Source of the DNA: Malurus cyaneus samueli
Taxonomy: Eukaryota > Chordata > Aves > Passeriformes > Maluridae
Length of the DNA stretch: 64,000 bases
Reading direction: 5' to 3'
NCBI GenBank assembly: GCA_009741485.1
Contig: CM019230.1
Location: 11,628,446 to 11,692,445 of the forward strand
Shown: piece after piece, positions 25,101 through 43,960 of the stretch
Layout of the letters: each line of letters opens with the position of its first letter
How positions within the stretch are numbered: position 1 is the stretch's first letter
Translations under genes and position numbers: made by a program
The notes under the pieces: generated by a model
The model's input: only the letters and a program-made list of their open reading frames with translations
What the model was told of the DNA's origin: nothing
The model's database searches: none

Positions 25101-25779
25101 CCCTGGCAACACCAACTATCACAGAACCACAGAATGGTTTGTGTTGGAAGGGACCTTAAAGTTCATCTCCTTCTACCCCTGCCACGGGCAGTGACATTTT
25201 CCACTATCCCAGGTTGCTCCAAGCTCTGTCCAACCTGGCGCTGGACACTTCCAGGGATGGGGCAGCCACGGCTTCTCATTGTCAGGAATCCTTCCTGTGA
25301 TTCTGTACCGTGGGTCATCCCCCCACGGACAGCACTGCGAGACGCCAGAGCCGACGCGGGGCAGGCTTTAGGTTTCTTTGGGCTCTACAGACTCGGCGCT
25401 TCCCCCCTTACCTCCTCCACCAGCGCGGCGAAGTGGGGCAGGGGCTCTGCGGGCAGGTCCCCGCACAGCAACTCGGCGGGGCCGGCTCCGGGCGGCCGGA
25501 GGAAGAAGAGAGCCTTGGTGGCGCTGGGGGGCGGGGGGCGGTCCCGGGCGCAGTCCCAGCTCGCCCCCCGGGCCCCGCCAGGCGAGCAGCGCCGGTCCCG
25601 CCGCGCCCCGCACGAAGGCGCATTGCCGGCCCGCATCGCCTCCGCCCAGCGCCGCCAGCGCTCGGGGGCCCGGCCAGAGCAGCGCCGCGCTCCGCGCCAG
25701 CGCGCCTCGTACGGCTGCTCCGGGGGCTGCTCCGGGGGCTGCTCCGGCCCCGCCGCCCGCGCTCACCCTCGGGCTCCAT
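7009..25779 (-). CDS. DNAH9: DNAH9, dynein axonemal heavy chain 9, exons 1-15 (5' part of gene)
   Basis: This is the N-terminal tail region of an outer-arm axonemal dynein heavy chain. The tail (DHC_N1 region) binds the partner heavy chain and the intermediate chains; the AAA motor ring is encoded outside the window. Coding exons in gene order are 25779-25412, 24687-24491, 23856-23698, 23060-22930, 21498-21287, 21094-20861, 18232-18065, 17579-17463, 16352-16202, 14245-14136, 11912-11844, 10658-10532, 9049-8791, 8373-8132 and 7144-7009. Signatures recalled from vertebrate DNAH9 and seen here include KTLLPLPAGSE, PTPKVELEFWKSR, LLQEICNLLIQQ, RRLGT, QPLLRRDPETK and GFFSAIECSL. DNAH11 fits less well at these points, for example at the KTLLPLPAGSE segment. 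Phases match from exon 2 to 15 if the intact exon 10 copy at 1501-1615 is used. Exon 16 onward is not visible. Confidence 0.94.
7884..7942. repeat. Short 10-base tandem repeat (GGGACACAGG)
   Basis: Five to six perfect units lie in the intron between exons 14 and 15, about 190 bases from exon 14. Confidence 0.93.
8132..8373 (-). CDS. DNAH9: DNAH9 exon 14
   Basis: This 242-base exon reads VWDRISGVLGDVQSLEQRVQ, then KAKDNVEQIHSLV, KRESVLSLEECQE and GHRIHSLVK. It corresponds to human LEQRIQKTKDNVEEIQ and KRESLLSLDD. The acceptor is TTCCTTAG and the donor is AAG|GTCAGG. Only one copy is present in the window. Confidence 0.94.
8791..9049 (-). CDS. DNAH9: DNAH9 exon 13, in-order copy
   Basis: This 259-base exon is open throughout. 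It reads LVSVLREVSYL, then CKESFRQLVASLELMGSSYN, VLEVEYPL and LREAEQTLTWQME. The acceptor is TCCCCAG and the donor is GGAGG|GTGAGC. It corresponds to the human segment from LISVLKEMSYL to ETLNWKTE. A shortened copy with four missing bases is at 1773-2027. Confidence 0.94.
9245..9600. repeat. AT-rich simple-sequence tract in DNAH9 intron 12
   Basis: This is a nearly pure A/T tract between exons 13 and 12. It differs from 2,215-2,575 by many indels, as expected for a region that is hard to sequence. Confidence 0.93.
10532..10658 (-). CDS. DNAH9: DNAH9 exon 12, in-order copy
   Basis: This 127-base exon reads YQEKLYLEWSQTVSEKSHF, then NLTQPLLRRDPETK and ends VNFDPQ at CAG|GTAAGA. It matches human DWCRTVSEKSQYNLSQPLLKRDPETK almost residue for residue. 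Copies occur at 3421-3545, with two deletions, and at 18983-19109, the same sequence as this one. Confidence 0.94.
11478..11600. repeat. Imperfect 28-base tandem repeat in intron 11
   Basis: This is the same unit as at 4,370-4,510 with fewer copies. It lies between exons 11 and 12. Confidence 0.75.
11844..11912 (-). CDS. DNAH9: DNAH9 exon 11, in-order copy
   Basis: This 69-base exon reads SLDSAYGRRVVQKYEEMTQQ and ends LDR at the donor ACAG|GTACGT. It corresponds to human ESAEGKRMQQKYEDML. It enters and leaves in phase 2, as exons 10 and 12 require. A second identical-length copy is at 4748-4816. Confidence 0.9.
12380..12679. repeat. AT-rich tract in DNAH9 intron 10
   Basis: This A/T-rich sequence lies next to the GAAATA array, with repeated AAATATAAAT motifs. 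It is the collinear counterpart of 5,285-5,579. Confidence 0.9.
12680..12812. repeat. GAAATA microsatellite in intron 10
   Basis: These are tandem GAAATA units. Here it sits in the collinear gene context, between exon 11 and exon 10. Confidence 0.94.
13345..13530 (+). mobile_element. CR1 LINE 3' fragment in intron 10
   Basis: This is the same CR1 insertion as at 690-885, here in the collinear copy. It keeps the GGCTGCCCAGGGAGG and CATCCCTGGAGGTGTCC landmarks. Confidence 0.85.
14136..14245 (-). CDS. DNAH9: DNAH9 exon 10, in-order copy with indels
   Basis: This copy lies in the correct order between exons 9 and 11. It is 110 bases, against 115 for the copy at 1501-1615, so five bases are missing and the frame breaks. 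Recognisable pieces are WAQELRERIQ and HLGHIPW. The acceptor is CCTCGCAG and the donor is GGCT|GTGAGT. The pattern suggests consensus errors and not a functional loss. Confidence 0.82.
14286..14900. repeat. 20-21 base minisatellite in DNAH9 intron 9
   Basis: About 29 units of the type AGAGACACCCACAGCAACCC vary in length (20 or 21 bases) and at a few positions. It begins immediately after the exon 10 flank and ends before single-copy intron DNA. The array is open in several frames only because the unit lacks stops. Confidence 0.93.
15292..15393. repeat. Direct repeat flanking DNAH9 exon 9, right-hand partner at 16,458
   Basis: About 102 bases starting CACTAATCCTAATCTG match 16,458-16,559 with about two substitutions. 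The two copies enclose exon 9. The stretch 15,400-16,190 between them is intron with some A/T-rich, LTR-like sequence that I could not classify. Confidence 0.88.
16202..16352 (-). CDS. DNAH9: DNAH9 exon 9
   Basis: This 151-base exon reads LLAMFRSLLERP, then VAADKVPVLLSRVSSALDQ and ends near LQLG. It corresponds to human LLDIAGNLLERP. I chose the donor CTCG|GTGGGT over a site four bases further on because it gives phase 1, which exon 10 needs. A 103-base direct repeat flanks this exon. Confidence 0.87.
16458..16559. repeat. Direct repeat flanking DNAH9 exon 9, upstream partner
   Basis: This is the second copy of the repeat at 15,292-15,393, in the same orientation. It may be a dispersed repeat or the trace of another local duplication. 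Confidence 0.88.
16605..16690 (-). mobile_element. CR1 3' end fragment
   Basis: The sequence GGAATCATGAAGGTTGGAAA followed by AGATCACTAAGTCCAAC is the reverse complement of a CR1 3' end. It lies in intron 8. Confidence 0.75.
17034..17220 (-). mobile_element. CR1 3' fragment in DNAH9 intron 8
   Basis: Reverse-strand CR1 landmarks are AATCACAGACACACAAAATG, GGGACCTTAAAGCCCAG and CCTGTCCAACCTGGCCCTG. It ends about 240 bases from exon 8. Confidence 0.82.
17463..17579 (-). CDS. DNAH9: DNAH9 exon 8
   Basis: This 117-base exon reads EFEQDAVDFQRKVGDIERR, then LGTVFSRAFSDAPDLEHIFK, closely matching the human DRRLGTIF and DDAPGLEHAFK stretch. The borders are CCCTCAG|GAG and AAG|GTGTGT. It is exactly 39 codons in phase 0. 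Confidence 0.93.
18065..18232 (-). CDS. DNAH9: DNAH9 exon 7
   Basis: This 168-base exon reads ALLTSALDLAQLEKIEFGG, then KALGQQVLDLYKEFQEGF and DDDCLDLANV. The acceptor is CTCTGCAG and the donor is GTG|GTAGGT. It corresponds to human GLLKTALDF through DCLYL. It sits about 2.6 kb from exon 6, with a misplaced exon 12 copy and a sequence gap in between. Confidence 0.92.
18305..18371 (+). mobile_element. CR1 3' tip at duplication edge
   Basis: The sequence GGTCCCTTCCAACCCAAACC followed by ATTCTGAGATTCTA is a CR1 3' terminus. The duplicated segment D begins at the next base. Confidence 0.8.
18372..19908. repeat. Segment Y, partial copy D
   Basis: This repeats about 9,919-11,440 in the same orientation. 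It begins directly after the 3' tip of a CR1 element and ends at the 15-base run of N. It contains the extra exon 12. Confidence 0.87.
18983..19109 (-). pseudogene. DNAH9: Duplicate of DNAH9 exon 12 between exons 6 and 7
   Basis: This is a full 127-base open copy, the same as 10532-10658, lying out of order in the intron between exons 6 and 7. It is part of a duplicated stretch (about 18,372-19,908) that stops at a run of N. If it were real and spliced, it would insert exon 12 upstream of exon 7. Confidence 0.87.
19909..19923. other. Assembly gap (15 N)
   Basis: This is a run of fifteen undetermined bases. The left side is duplicated DNAH9 intron sequence. The right side starts with a diverged relative of sequence near 10,391. 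Confidence 0.99.
19924..19998. repeat. Diverged short copy of intron 12 flanking sequence
   Basis: These roughly 75 bases resemble 10,391-10,465 and 18,845-18,920 but with several substitutions, unlike the indel-type differences of the other copies. They may be an older repeat that misled gap joining. Confidence 0.6.
20861..21094 (-). CDS. DNAH9: DNAH9 exon 6
   Basis: This 234-base exon reads AVVYLSPADLLKGEMEESL, then ERRANLHEY, and ends STLVFARLDSFLRRLQMVK at the donor AAG|GTGAGG. It corresponds to the YLSPEDLL segment of vertebrate outer-arm heavy chains. It begins and ends in phase 0. Confidence 0.93.
21287..21498 (-). CDS. DNAH9: DNAH9 exon 5
   Basis: This 212-base exon reads LSEAQDIDLHLAPLQ, then LLHMVCLIWVTSKHYS and ends LLQEICNLLIQQ before GTGGGG. 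This block is strongly conserved among DNAH9, DNAH11 and DNAH17. The acceptor is CCCCACAG. It leaves in phase 0. Confidence 0.94.
21700..22012. repeat. GGGACAGGGAGT minisatellite in DNAH9 intron 4
   Basis: About 24 units of 12 to 15 bases of the type GGGACAGGGAGTGG are strand-asymmetric and G-rich on the plus strand. It lies 200 bases upstream of exon 5. Confidence 0.92.
22347..22765 (-). mobile_element. CR1 fragment, long, reverse orientation
   Basis: Reverse-strand CR1 starts at AATCACAGAACCATAGAAGG, followed by GGGACCATAGGGACCACCCC. It extends through TGCCCACCCTCCCAGGGAAC to TCTTGTCTGGACAGAACAA. It is about 420 bases long, within intron 4. Confidence 0.85.
22930..23060 (-). CDS. DNAH9: DNAH9 exon 4
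   Basis: This 131-base exon reads CEDLEGIYSQL, then VQSIYVPAFQNMLLDVEA, matching the human segment from YEDLKYIYNQL to the start of exon 5. The borders are GCTGCAG|GTGTGAG and GGCAG|GTGAGA. It leaves in phase 1. Confidence 0.92.
23222..23350. repeat. 63-base tandem duplication near exon 4
   Basis: Two adjacent copies each contain AGCTCTGCTGTGAGCAGGGC and CAAAGAGCCAGGTGAC, with about three differences. They lie in the intron upstream of exon 4. Confidence 0.9.
23698..23856 (-). CDS. DNAH9: DNAH9 exon 3
   Basis: This 159-base exon reads LQLINKSLIHATES, then RESSEPLLQG and PTPKVELEFWKSR, one of the most conserved blocks of the DNAH9 tail. The acceptor is TTCTGCAG and the donor is AG|GTGCCC, a weaker donor than its neighbours. 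Entry phase 2 and exit phase 2 match exons 2 and 4. Confidence 0.94.
24005..24205 (+). mobile_element. CR1 internal 3' fragment
   Basis: The landmarks are TATTAGGAAGAAATTCTTCC, CCTGGCACAGGGTGCCCAGA and GTGGCTGCCCCTGGATTCC. It lacks the terminal repeats and lies between exons 3 and 2. Confidence 0.85.
24491..24687 (-). CDS. DNAH9: DNAH9 exon 2
   Basis: This 197-base exon starts at CTGCAG|GTGATT and ends at AATA|GTGAGT. It reads VIVPILTN at the start and KTLLPLPAGSE near the end, the latter identical to human DNAH9 as I recall it. It enters in phase 0 and leaves in phase 2, which fits exon 3. Confidence 0.93.
24735..24975 (+). mobile_element. CR1 3' end upstream of exon 2
   Basis: This is a complete-looking 3' end with GGCACAGGGTGCCCAGAGCA, GGGACAGTGGGAGGTGTCCC, GGTCCCTTCCAACCCAAACC and a TGATTTGATGATTCTG tail. 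Confidence 0.88.
25120..25310 (-). mobile_element. CR1 3' fragment near DNAH9 exon 1
   Basis: The reverse-strand landmarks are ATCACAGAACCACAGAATGG, GGAAGGGACCTTAAAGTTCA and CTCTGTCCAACCTGGCGCTG. It ends about 100 bases from exon 1. Confidence 0.87.
25412..25779 (-). CDS. DNAH9: DNAH9 exon 1 (start exon, reading frame broken)
   Basis: The exon ends at a clean donor (GAG|GTAAGG), and its last part reads KALFFLR followed by ELLCGDLPAEPL, as in vertebrate DNAH9. The ATG at 25779 opens MEPEGERG but is not in the frame of that end. A third frame carries AFVRGAAGPALLAW and GLRPG, which resembles the middle of the human exon. At least two frame changes are therefore needed. The block is very GC-rich and holds a 12-base tandem repeat near 25,715-25,748, so consensus indels are the likely cause. 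The exact start codon is uncertain. Confidence 0.7.
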
Positions 25780-25818
25780 CCGCCCGGTTCCGCCGTGTGT
25801 TTGCGAGGAGGAGCGGCC

Positions 25819-25833
25819 GTTGCCCAGGGGACT
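25819..25833 (+). promoter_or_regulatory. Possible RFX (X-box) site upstream of DNAH9
   Basis: GTTGCC is a perfect X-box half-site. After a short spacer comes AGGGGAC, a weak match to the second half. It lies 40 bases upstream of the ATG at 25779. RFX factors are established activators of motile-cilium genes. The assignment rests on one good half-site only. Confidence 0.4.
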
Positions 25834-26139
25834 CCCGGGAGCCGCCCCCGGGTCCCGCGGGATGCGGGCGGTCCCAGCGCTGTCGCCTCCCTCCCGCAGC
25901 GCCTCCAGGGCATCGCTGTGAAGCCCCAGAAGCAATTGGCCAGCCCGGGTCGCTCCGCGGGAAGCTCCGAGCACAGCCCGGGGCAATTTTTCCACACCGG
26001 GCACTTGCACGTCCCGTCCATCTCCGCCTCGTGCTGCACACGCACCTGAAGCTGAAACCTGGGGGCTGTGGGCTCTTGCCCCTGCTGGATTTCCATTTTA
26101 TTAACACCCTCTGTGAGAAGCAGTTCACTATTTTCCAAA

Positions 26140-27604
26140 TAAAAGACCCTTCATTAATTGCATGAAAAGTAGCACACAGATCCTGTCAAGTCCCAGATCT
26201 GCTTCTGTGAGCCCAGCACTAACCAGGTCCAGCCCTGGGCACCCCAACCTGCTCCAGCCTCCACCTGTCCAGTAACGGGAACCTGCTCCGTTTTCCCCCA
26301 GTCCTCTCCTCTTCATAAAAGCCCAGCAGAGCTTTTCTGGATGACACAGATGTGTCCATGCCCCAGTCTCTGCTTTAGACAGGCACATGAAGGCAGAGCT
26401 CGTCAACAAAAGAGGCTTTGCTGACAGCTTGTCTCTTAATTTTCCATTAACTTAAAATGAAGCCTTAAGTCTTTCCTTGTATACAAGTATCATCTCCTGA
26501 GCAGGGCTGGGAGACTTCAAGTTGCCTCCAAAAATGAACTCATTAATTTCAACAGCAGAGTGCCCCTCCTGCTTCCAAACACAGGCGGTGACAGCAGTGG
26601 CAAGGGAAGAAGCAAAGCTGGCCCACAAAAAGCCTCAGAAAAAAACTCCTTTTAACCACAGACCTCCCCTGTCTCGATCTGCTTTGCCAGCTTTCCTGTC
26701 CCCTGTATCCAGCACTGGGATCTGCTTGAGGAAAGTCCCAGTCATCTGATCCAGAGACATTCAAGAGGCCGATAGTGCCAGCTGGGAGTGACAAGCAAAA
26801 CTCCTGTCCTGATGGTAACAGAGAGGCAGGAAACACAGCCATGAGGCCCCAGCATGATCCCGACCTGATGGGCAAGATCTTGGTCTTTACCCCAATGCTG
26901 AATCAGCCAGCCGAGGTCATTCTCCCGAGAAATCCAGGTTTTTGTTTCCTCATTAGTGATCAAGACACAACACAGTTTTCTGGAGGATGGCAAGTGGTTT
27001 ATTCAGATTCTAAATAAAGGGTTTGGAAAACTGATCTTTTGAAACAAAAAATCAGAGAAAACCAAAATAAAATGGGAACACTGATGTATAGATGTATTCT
27101 CACCCCTGGTTTTAACCTAGAACCCTAAAATTGGGTCTCATTGTATCGTAATTTCCCTTCCATCACCTGGGTTCTGATAGCTGGCTATACCCTCATCACT
27201 GAGACCTGCTCACCTTCTTCTGGCAAACCCACAGCCCCCTCCAGGGCCTCTCACACCTGATCTCTTGTAAAGGTCACACCTGCTGCTGTTACATTATCAA
27301 TACCTTTCAGCATAAACCCTAACATTAAAACAGTTCAGAGAGAAGAATTTTTGGTTAAAAGATAAACGCCCCATGGACTGGTGAGCCCCCAGACAGGAGC
27401 TCTCTGGGCAGATCCTGTTTCTACAAGGACCAGTGCTGCTGCCAACCCATGGGAGCTGCAGCTCAGGGAGGTCCATGATGACCAAGCAAACCCAGATGCC
27501 CAGGCCAGCCCCTTTCCAGCAGCGCCGGCAGCACCGAGGCCAGCATGCTCCCGAGGCCTGCGGAGAGCTTCCCTCTCAGAGCAGAGCATTCCCAGCCTTG
27601 TCTC
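26140..27604 (-). other. ELAC2 3' UTR and ELAC2-DNAH9 intergenic DNA
   Basis: No coding exon is visible here. The right part is likely the ELAC2 3' untranslated region and the left part is the spacer to the DNAH9 promoter. I see no repeats of note. Confidence 0.6.
26998..27003 (-). terminator. ELAC2: Candidate ELAC2 polyadenylation signal (AATAAA)
   Basis: AATAAA on the minus strand lies about 600 bases beyond the ELAC2 stop codon. It is the first canonical signal that I noticed downstream. The sequence alone does not show use. Confidence 0.45.
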
Positions 27605-39431
<11,827 letters not shown>

Positions 39432-39784
39432 CGGAACATGGCCCAGCCGCGGAGAGCCGGCCCTGACCAGGACCCCGACACCCGATCCGCGATGCGGTGC
39501 CGGGTCCGGACCCCCCCCGCACACGAGCCCGCGGCCCGGCGCAGCGCCCGCGCAGCGCCCACATCCGCGTGCACCGACGCCCCGCCGCCAAACAGCGCCA
39601 GCGCCCCGCCCGCTGACCAGGCAGCCAAGAAAATAGGAATGCCGCCGGTGCGGCCCCGCCCCCTCGCCACGTGACACGGCAAGACCATGGGAAGCGCGGA
39701 TCCTCAGCCGCGCCCCGCCCCTGAGGCGCCGAGACCGCTGTCACGTGACCTGGACTGCCGCCCGCTGCTTGTGGGCTCCGGGCC

Positions 39785-40455
39785 CGGCCATTCCCGGGAT
39801 CCACTTCCCGGCCACTCCCGGGATGTCTGGTCATTCCAGGGGTTCTGTCCGGCCCGACCATTCCCGGGATTCTCTTCCCGGCCACTCCCGGGATGCCCGG
39901 TCATTCCCACGGTTCTGTCCGGCCCGGCCATTCCCGGGGTTCTCTTCCCGGCCATTCCCGGTCCGACCATTCCCGGTATTCTCTTCCCGGCCATTCCCGG
40001 AATGCCCGGTCATTCCAGGGGTTCTGCCCGGCACGGCCATTCCCGGGATTCTCTTCCCGGCCATTCCCGGGATGCCCGGTCATTCCAGGCGGTTCTGCTC
40101 CGGCCCGGCCATTCCCGGGGTTCTCTTCCCGGCCATTCCCGGGACTTGCCCGGTATTCTCCCCGGTTCTTCCGGCCACCATTCCCGGTTCTCTTCCCGGC
40201 CATTCCCGGCGCTCCGGTATTCTCTCCCGGCCATTCCCGGTCCGACCATTCCCGGATTCTCTTCCCGGCCATTCCCGGCCGACTGCCCGGTCATTCCCCC
40301 GGTCTTCCGGCCGCCTTCCCGGATTCTCTTCCCGGCCATTCCCGGTGCCGCATTCCCGGTTTCTCTTCCCGGCCTTCCCGGGATGCCCGGTCATTCCCGA
40401 GGTTCTGCCCGCCCGGTCCTTCCCGAGGTTCCGCCCGGCCCGGCCACTCCCGTGT
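39785..40455. repeat. GC-rich minisatellite upstream of ELAC2
   Basis: It consists of irregular units built from CCCGGCCATTCCCGGGATTC, TCTTCCCGGCCATTC and CCCGGTCATTCC, about 670 bases in all. It begins roughly 350 bases upstream of the ELAC2 ATG. The block is open in several frames, which produces long false reading frames on both strands. Confidence 0.94.
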
Positions 40456-40879
40456 TTGGCCCGGCCATTGCCGTGGTTCCACCCTGGTGCTGCTGGGACC
40501 GGAGCCCCGCTGGCGCTGACCCGAGTGCCCCGCTGGACTCCACACATCCCATTCCCACCGTCAGACCCGCTTGCCTCACCGGCCCCAGCCCAGCTTTCCC
40601 ATGGCAGTCTCGTCCCATAAAGCCATTTATTCCCAGCTCGGTGACACGGACACAGGCCGAGCTGGTTCCTCCGAGGAGGGACCTCAAACAGGGAACCCCC
40701 GGGGTTTTGTCCCCTCACAGCTCTCTCGCTCGCAGCTCAGGCTCTCCCTGCCGAGCCCTCACGCCCCACCGTGTCCCTCAGTGTCCCTCCCCCGGCTGTG
40801 CCACGGTGGGGACACAGCTGAGCCCATCCCTGCACCGGTGGAACAGAAACAGCAAGTTAAAGTGCAGGTTTCCCCGACC

Positions 40880-40965
40880 TCTTCTTGAGGAAGCCCGTCC
40901 CAGTGTTTGATCTCCTTCTCTGTAAGGAAATGCTTCCGAATGTCAGTAGGATGTTTCATCTCGCT
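40880..40965 (-). mobile_element. CR1 fragment at inverted-repeat edge, copy 1
   Basis: The sequence TCCCAGTGTTTGATCTCC and CTGTAAGGAAATGCTTCC is a reverse-strand CR1 segment. It has the same family and orientation as the intron 8 CR1 after inversion. Confidence 0.65.
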
Positions 40966-41560
40966 AAGGAGATTTAATTAGAGACAGTGTTTACAAGTAG
41001 GGCTTTGAAGCTGTAATGTGTTTCTGCTTTTCAAATGTCAGTGTTGCTGCAGCATGAGTAGGAATGTGTAAAACCGGAGGTGTTTTTGAGCACAGAGCAG
41101 TGGTTATGAGTATGCAGGTTCCATTCTTGCTTAACCCTCAGAAGAGGGCAGGGTTTTGTGCTTGCTTGGCTAAAGAGGGGAGCAAGAAGCAGCAGCTTCT
41201 AGAAACCAGACTGTCTAGAAAAGCTTTTTGGGGTAAATTGTAGTAGTGTCTGTGGAATGAAAGGGAAAGAATGTTCCCTTGACTTGTGGAGAAACTCTTA
41301 ATCTGGCAATACATGGATCTTGTTTCCCATCCCTCTTTATTGAGTGAAAATTCTGTTTTACTCTTTCCAGATTCACCCGAGGAAGGGGAAATTCCTGGCA
41401 GCAAAAGCACAGGAGATGGGCCTGCCAGTGTGAGTGTGAGAGCCCAGCCTGGGGCACAGGGCAGGCAGCACGGCACTGGGATGTTGCAAGCTAAATATTT
41501 CTGTGGCCTTGTTTTCAGGGGAACTCCAGTCATCCTTCCCATCATTACAGTTCTCAAAGC
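40930..41560 (+). pseudogene. ELAC2: Inverted partial ELAC2 copy, first tandem copy
   Basis: This is the same inverted fragment as at 45,800-46,444, in the first tandem block, with exon 9 at 41371-41429. Extra deletions and changes suggest a poorer consensus of the same locus. Confidence 0.83.
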
Positions 41561-42289
41561 CAGGCAGGGCCAAGCTGGGGCAGGTCCCACTCAGAGGTGC
41601 TGTCCCTCTCCTCAGTGGCTGGACAGGGCTGGCCTGGCCTGACCTCACCCTCTGGACTCAATGACCCTGTGATCCCCCAGCTCCCCGTTCCCCGCGCTTC
41701 TTCTCCAACAGGAGTCCTTCAGAACCTGTGTACAAACACCAGCTGCAGCTCTGTTTATTTTTGAGCTCTCCAAACCCATGTGAGCTCTCATGAGGCTTTT
41801 GTTCACTTCAAAACGAGCCCCTTGATGTTATTGTAACCAGAGTATTCCAACATAAACAACCCTGACCATCAGTATCCCTGAGTTCCAAAGAAAAACCTTA
41901 TCTTTCCCAGTGCTTTGCTTTCCAAACACTTTCTCTCTTTATTCTTAGTGCCAATGTTCTTCTCTTTCTATTCCAGTGATCCTTTCAGTCAGGACCTCTC
42001 TAATCCCAGATCCTGCCATGGTGTTCACAGCTGTTCTGTCAGTCTTTGTTCAGACCTGTAATTCCCTTTATTCTCCTGACTCCCATCCTTCACAACAGCT
42101 CAAATGAGCATGGTAGTTTTCCCTGTTTTCCTCACTTTTGTGTGACATAAAAGGTTTGTTCCTTTGAGTAGCAAACTCTTTTTTTCACACACATTTCACA
42201 CTTTACAGTGCTGCCACCTAAGCTCATGATGGCACTTGCCTTTGTCCCACCGAGAAGGGAACTCTTGGTTACTCAAACTGGTGGGGCAG

Positions 42290-42760
42290 CCTCACTTAGT
42301 TGTTTGGGCAGTTTTGGGCACCACAACATAAGAAAGATCTGAAGCTCCTAGATAGTGTCAGGAAGAAGGCACAAAGAGATGGGGAAGGGCCTTGAGGGGC
42401 CATATGAGGAGTAGCTGAGGCACTGGGTTTGTTCAAGGAGCAGAGGAGATGGAGGCGGACCACACCAGGGCTGCAGCTCCCCCAGAGCACTCGATCTCTG
42501 CTCCTGGACAGGGACAGAGCCAGGGAATGGTTGGACTGGGCCAGGACAGGTCAGGCTGGAGACAGGGAAAGGTTCTCTTGCCCAGAGGGTGCTGGCACTG
42601 CCAGGCTCCCCAGATGGTCCGGCACGAGGCTGCAGAGCTCCAGGAGCGTTGGCAGCGCTGCAGGGATGACAGGGAGGTTGGGGGGTCTGGGCAGGGACAG
42701 AGTGGGCTGATGTTGTGGGCTTTCCCACTGAGAGACTGTGATACTGTGATTCGTGATTTT
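42290..42760 (+). mobile_element. CR1 fragment, copy 1
   Basis: The landmarks are GAAGGGCCTTGAGGGGCCAT, GGGCTGCAGCTCCCCC and the tail GTGATACTGTGATTCGTG. It matches 47,210-47,710. Confidence 0.82.
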
Positions 42761-43519
42761 TAAATTACTCCCACATAAATGCTGGAGTTTCCAAAGGCAA
42801 GTGCTCTCTGCACATTCTTGCCCCACTGCTTCATCCATCCTTCCCCTGGCAGTACTTTTCTGGTCAGGTGTATGAGGAAGCATGAAAATACCTTTTTTTG
42901 TGCTTAATACATATTTTAAATACTTTTGGGAACACAGGAGTTTTCTTAGGGCTCTGACCAGCTGGCATGGGGGTTCCAGCCAATGTTTCTTTAGTGGGTG
43001 AAGTAACTAAGAAGGTGTGTGGTATTTTTCATCATATGAACTCTGGCAATTCTGTCTAATCTTGCTGACTTGGGGTTGTGTGCACAGTCAAGTGCAGAGA
43101 GCTGTGACTTCACTTCTGCAGAGAGACAGAACTGCTTGCAATACCTCATCAATCTTAGAAGATTTCATGGAAGTGCATAAAACCCCTGAACCTGATCAGA
43201 GGCTCACAACAACAGCATGAATGCTTTTTACTGTTAAGGCTCTAGAGTGCCCTGTATCTCACATTGGGGCAGGAATTTCAAGATTGCATCCTGGTTCAGG
43301 AAGAAATGGCTTTTGTTTCGCAGTTTTGGTCCTTGTCTTGGGTATGAGTTGTCCCATCCTGACAGGTGGGTTGGTGGATAAGCAGGGACATCCCTGAGTT
43401 CAGTCCCTGCAGTGCCTGTGAAGGGATGACTGAGGGTGGCTCCTTCCCTGTGCTGGCAGCTGGTCGTTCTGCAGCTGCTGTGACAGTGCCACCAGCAGGG
43501 CCCTGAGGCGGCTCTGGCA

Positions 43520-43960
43520 CAGGAGGACATGGAGCTGCTGGACCCAGCAGAGGAGGCCACCAAGATGACCAGAGGCATGGATACCCTCGTATGACAAAAG
43601 CTGAGAGAATTGATTGTTCACCTGGAGAGGAGAAGCTGTGGTGACCTCATTGTGACCTTCTACTACCTAAAGGGACCCTATGGAGAGAGACTGTTTTCAA
43701 AGGCCTGGAGTGACAGACAAGGGAATACTCTCAAAATTTAGATTGGATTTTAGGAATAAATTCTTTCCTGTGAGGGTGGAAGGCCTTGGCACAGGGGCCA
43801 GAGAAGCTTTGGCTGCCCCATCCCTGGCAAAGGCCAGGCTGAGACTGGGGCTTGAGCAGCCTGGGACAGTGGAGGTGTCCTTCCAGACGGGGTTGGATGA
43901 GTGATTTATCCCTTTCCAACCCACCATTCTGGAATTCTGTGACACTCCAGAAGCACAACT
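43520..43960 (+). mobile_element. CR1 fragment, copy 1
   Basis: The landmarks are GACATGGAGCTGCTGGACCC, TGGCACAGGGGCCAGAGAAG and a tail near CCATTCTGGAATTCTGTGAC. It matches 48,478-48,932. Confidence 0.83.

Larger units (their letters stand above)
25400..25960 (-). promoter_or_regulatory. CpG island over DNAH9 first exon and promoter
   Basis: This stretch is very rich in G, C and CpG, in contrast to the intron DNA on both sides. It spans the first exon and about 180 bases upstream of the ATG at 25779, and is the probable transcription start region. Confidence 0.75.

Noticed and set aside
25032..26165. Plus-strand open frame of 377 codons over the DNAH9 promoter
   Set aside because: It is antisense to DNAH9 exon 1 in GC-rich DNA. 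GC-rich sequence has few stops, and no homology is seen.
39687..40910. Plus-strand open frame of 407 codons upstream of ELAC2
   Set aside because: It consists almost entirely of the ATTCCCGG minisatellite and is open on both strands for the same reason.
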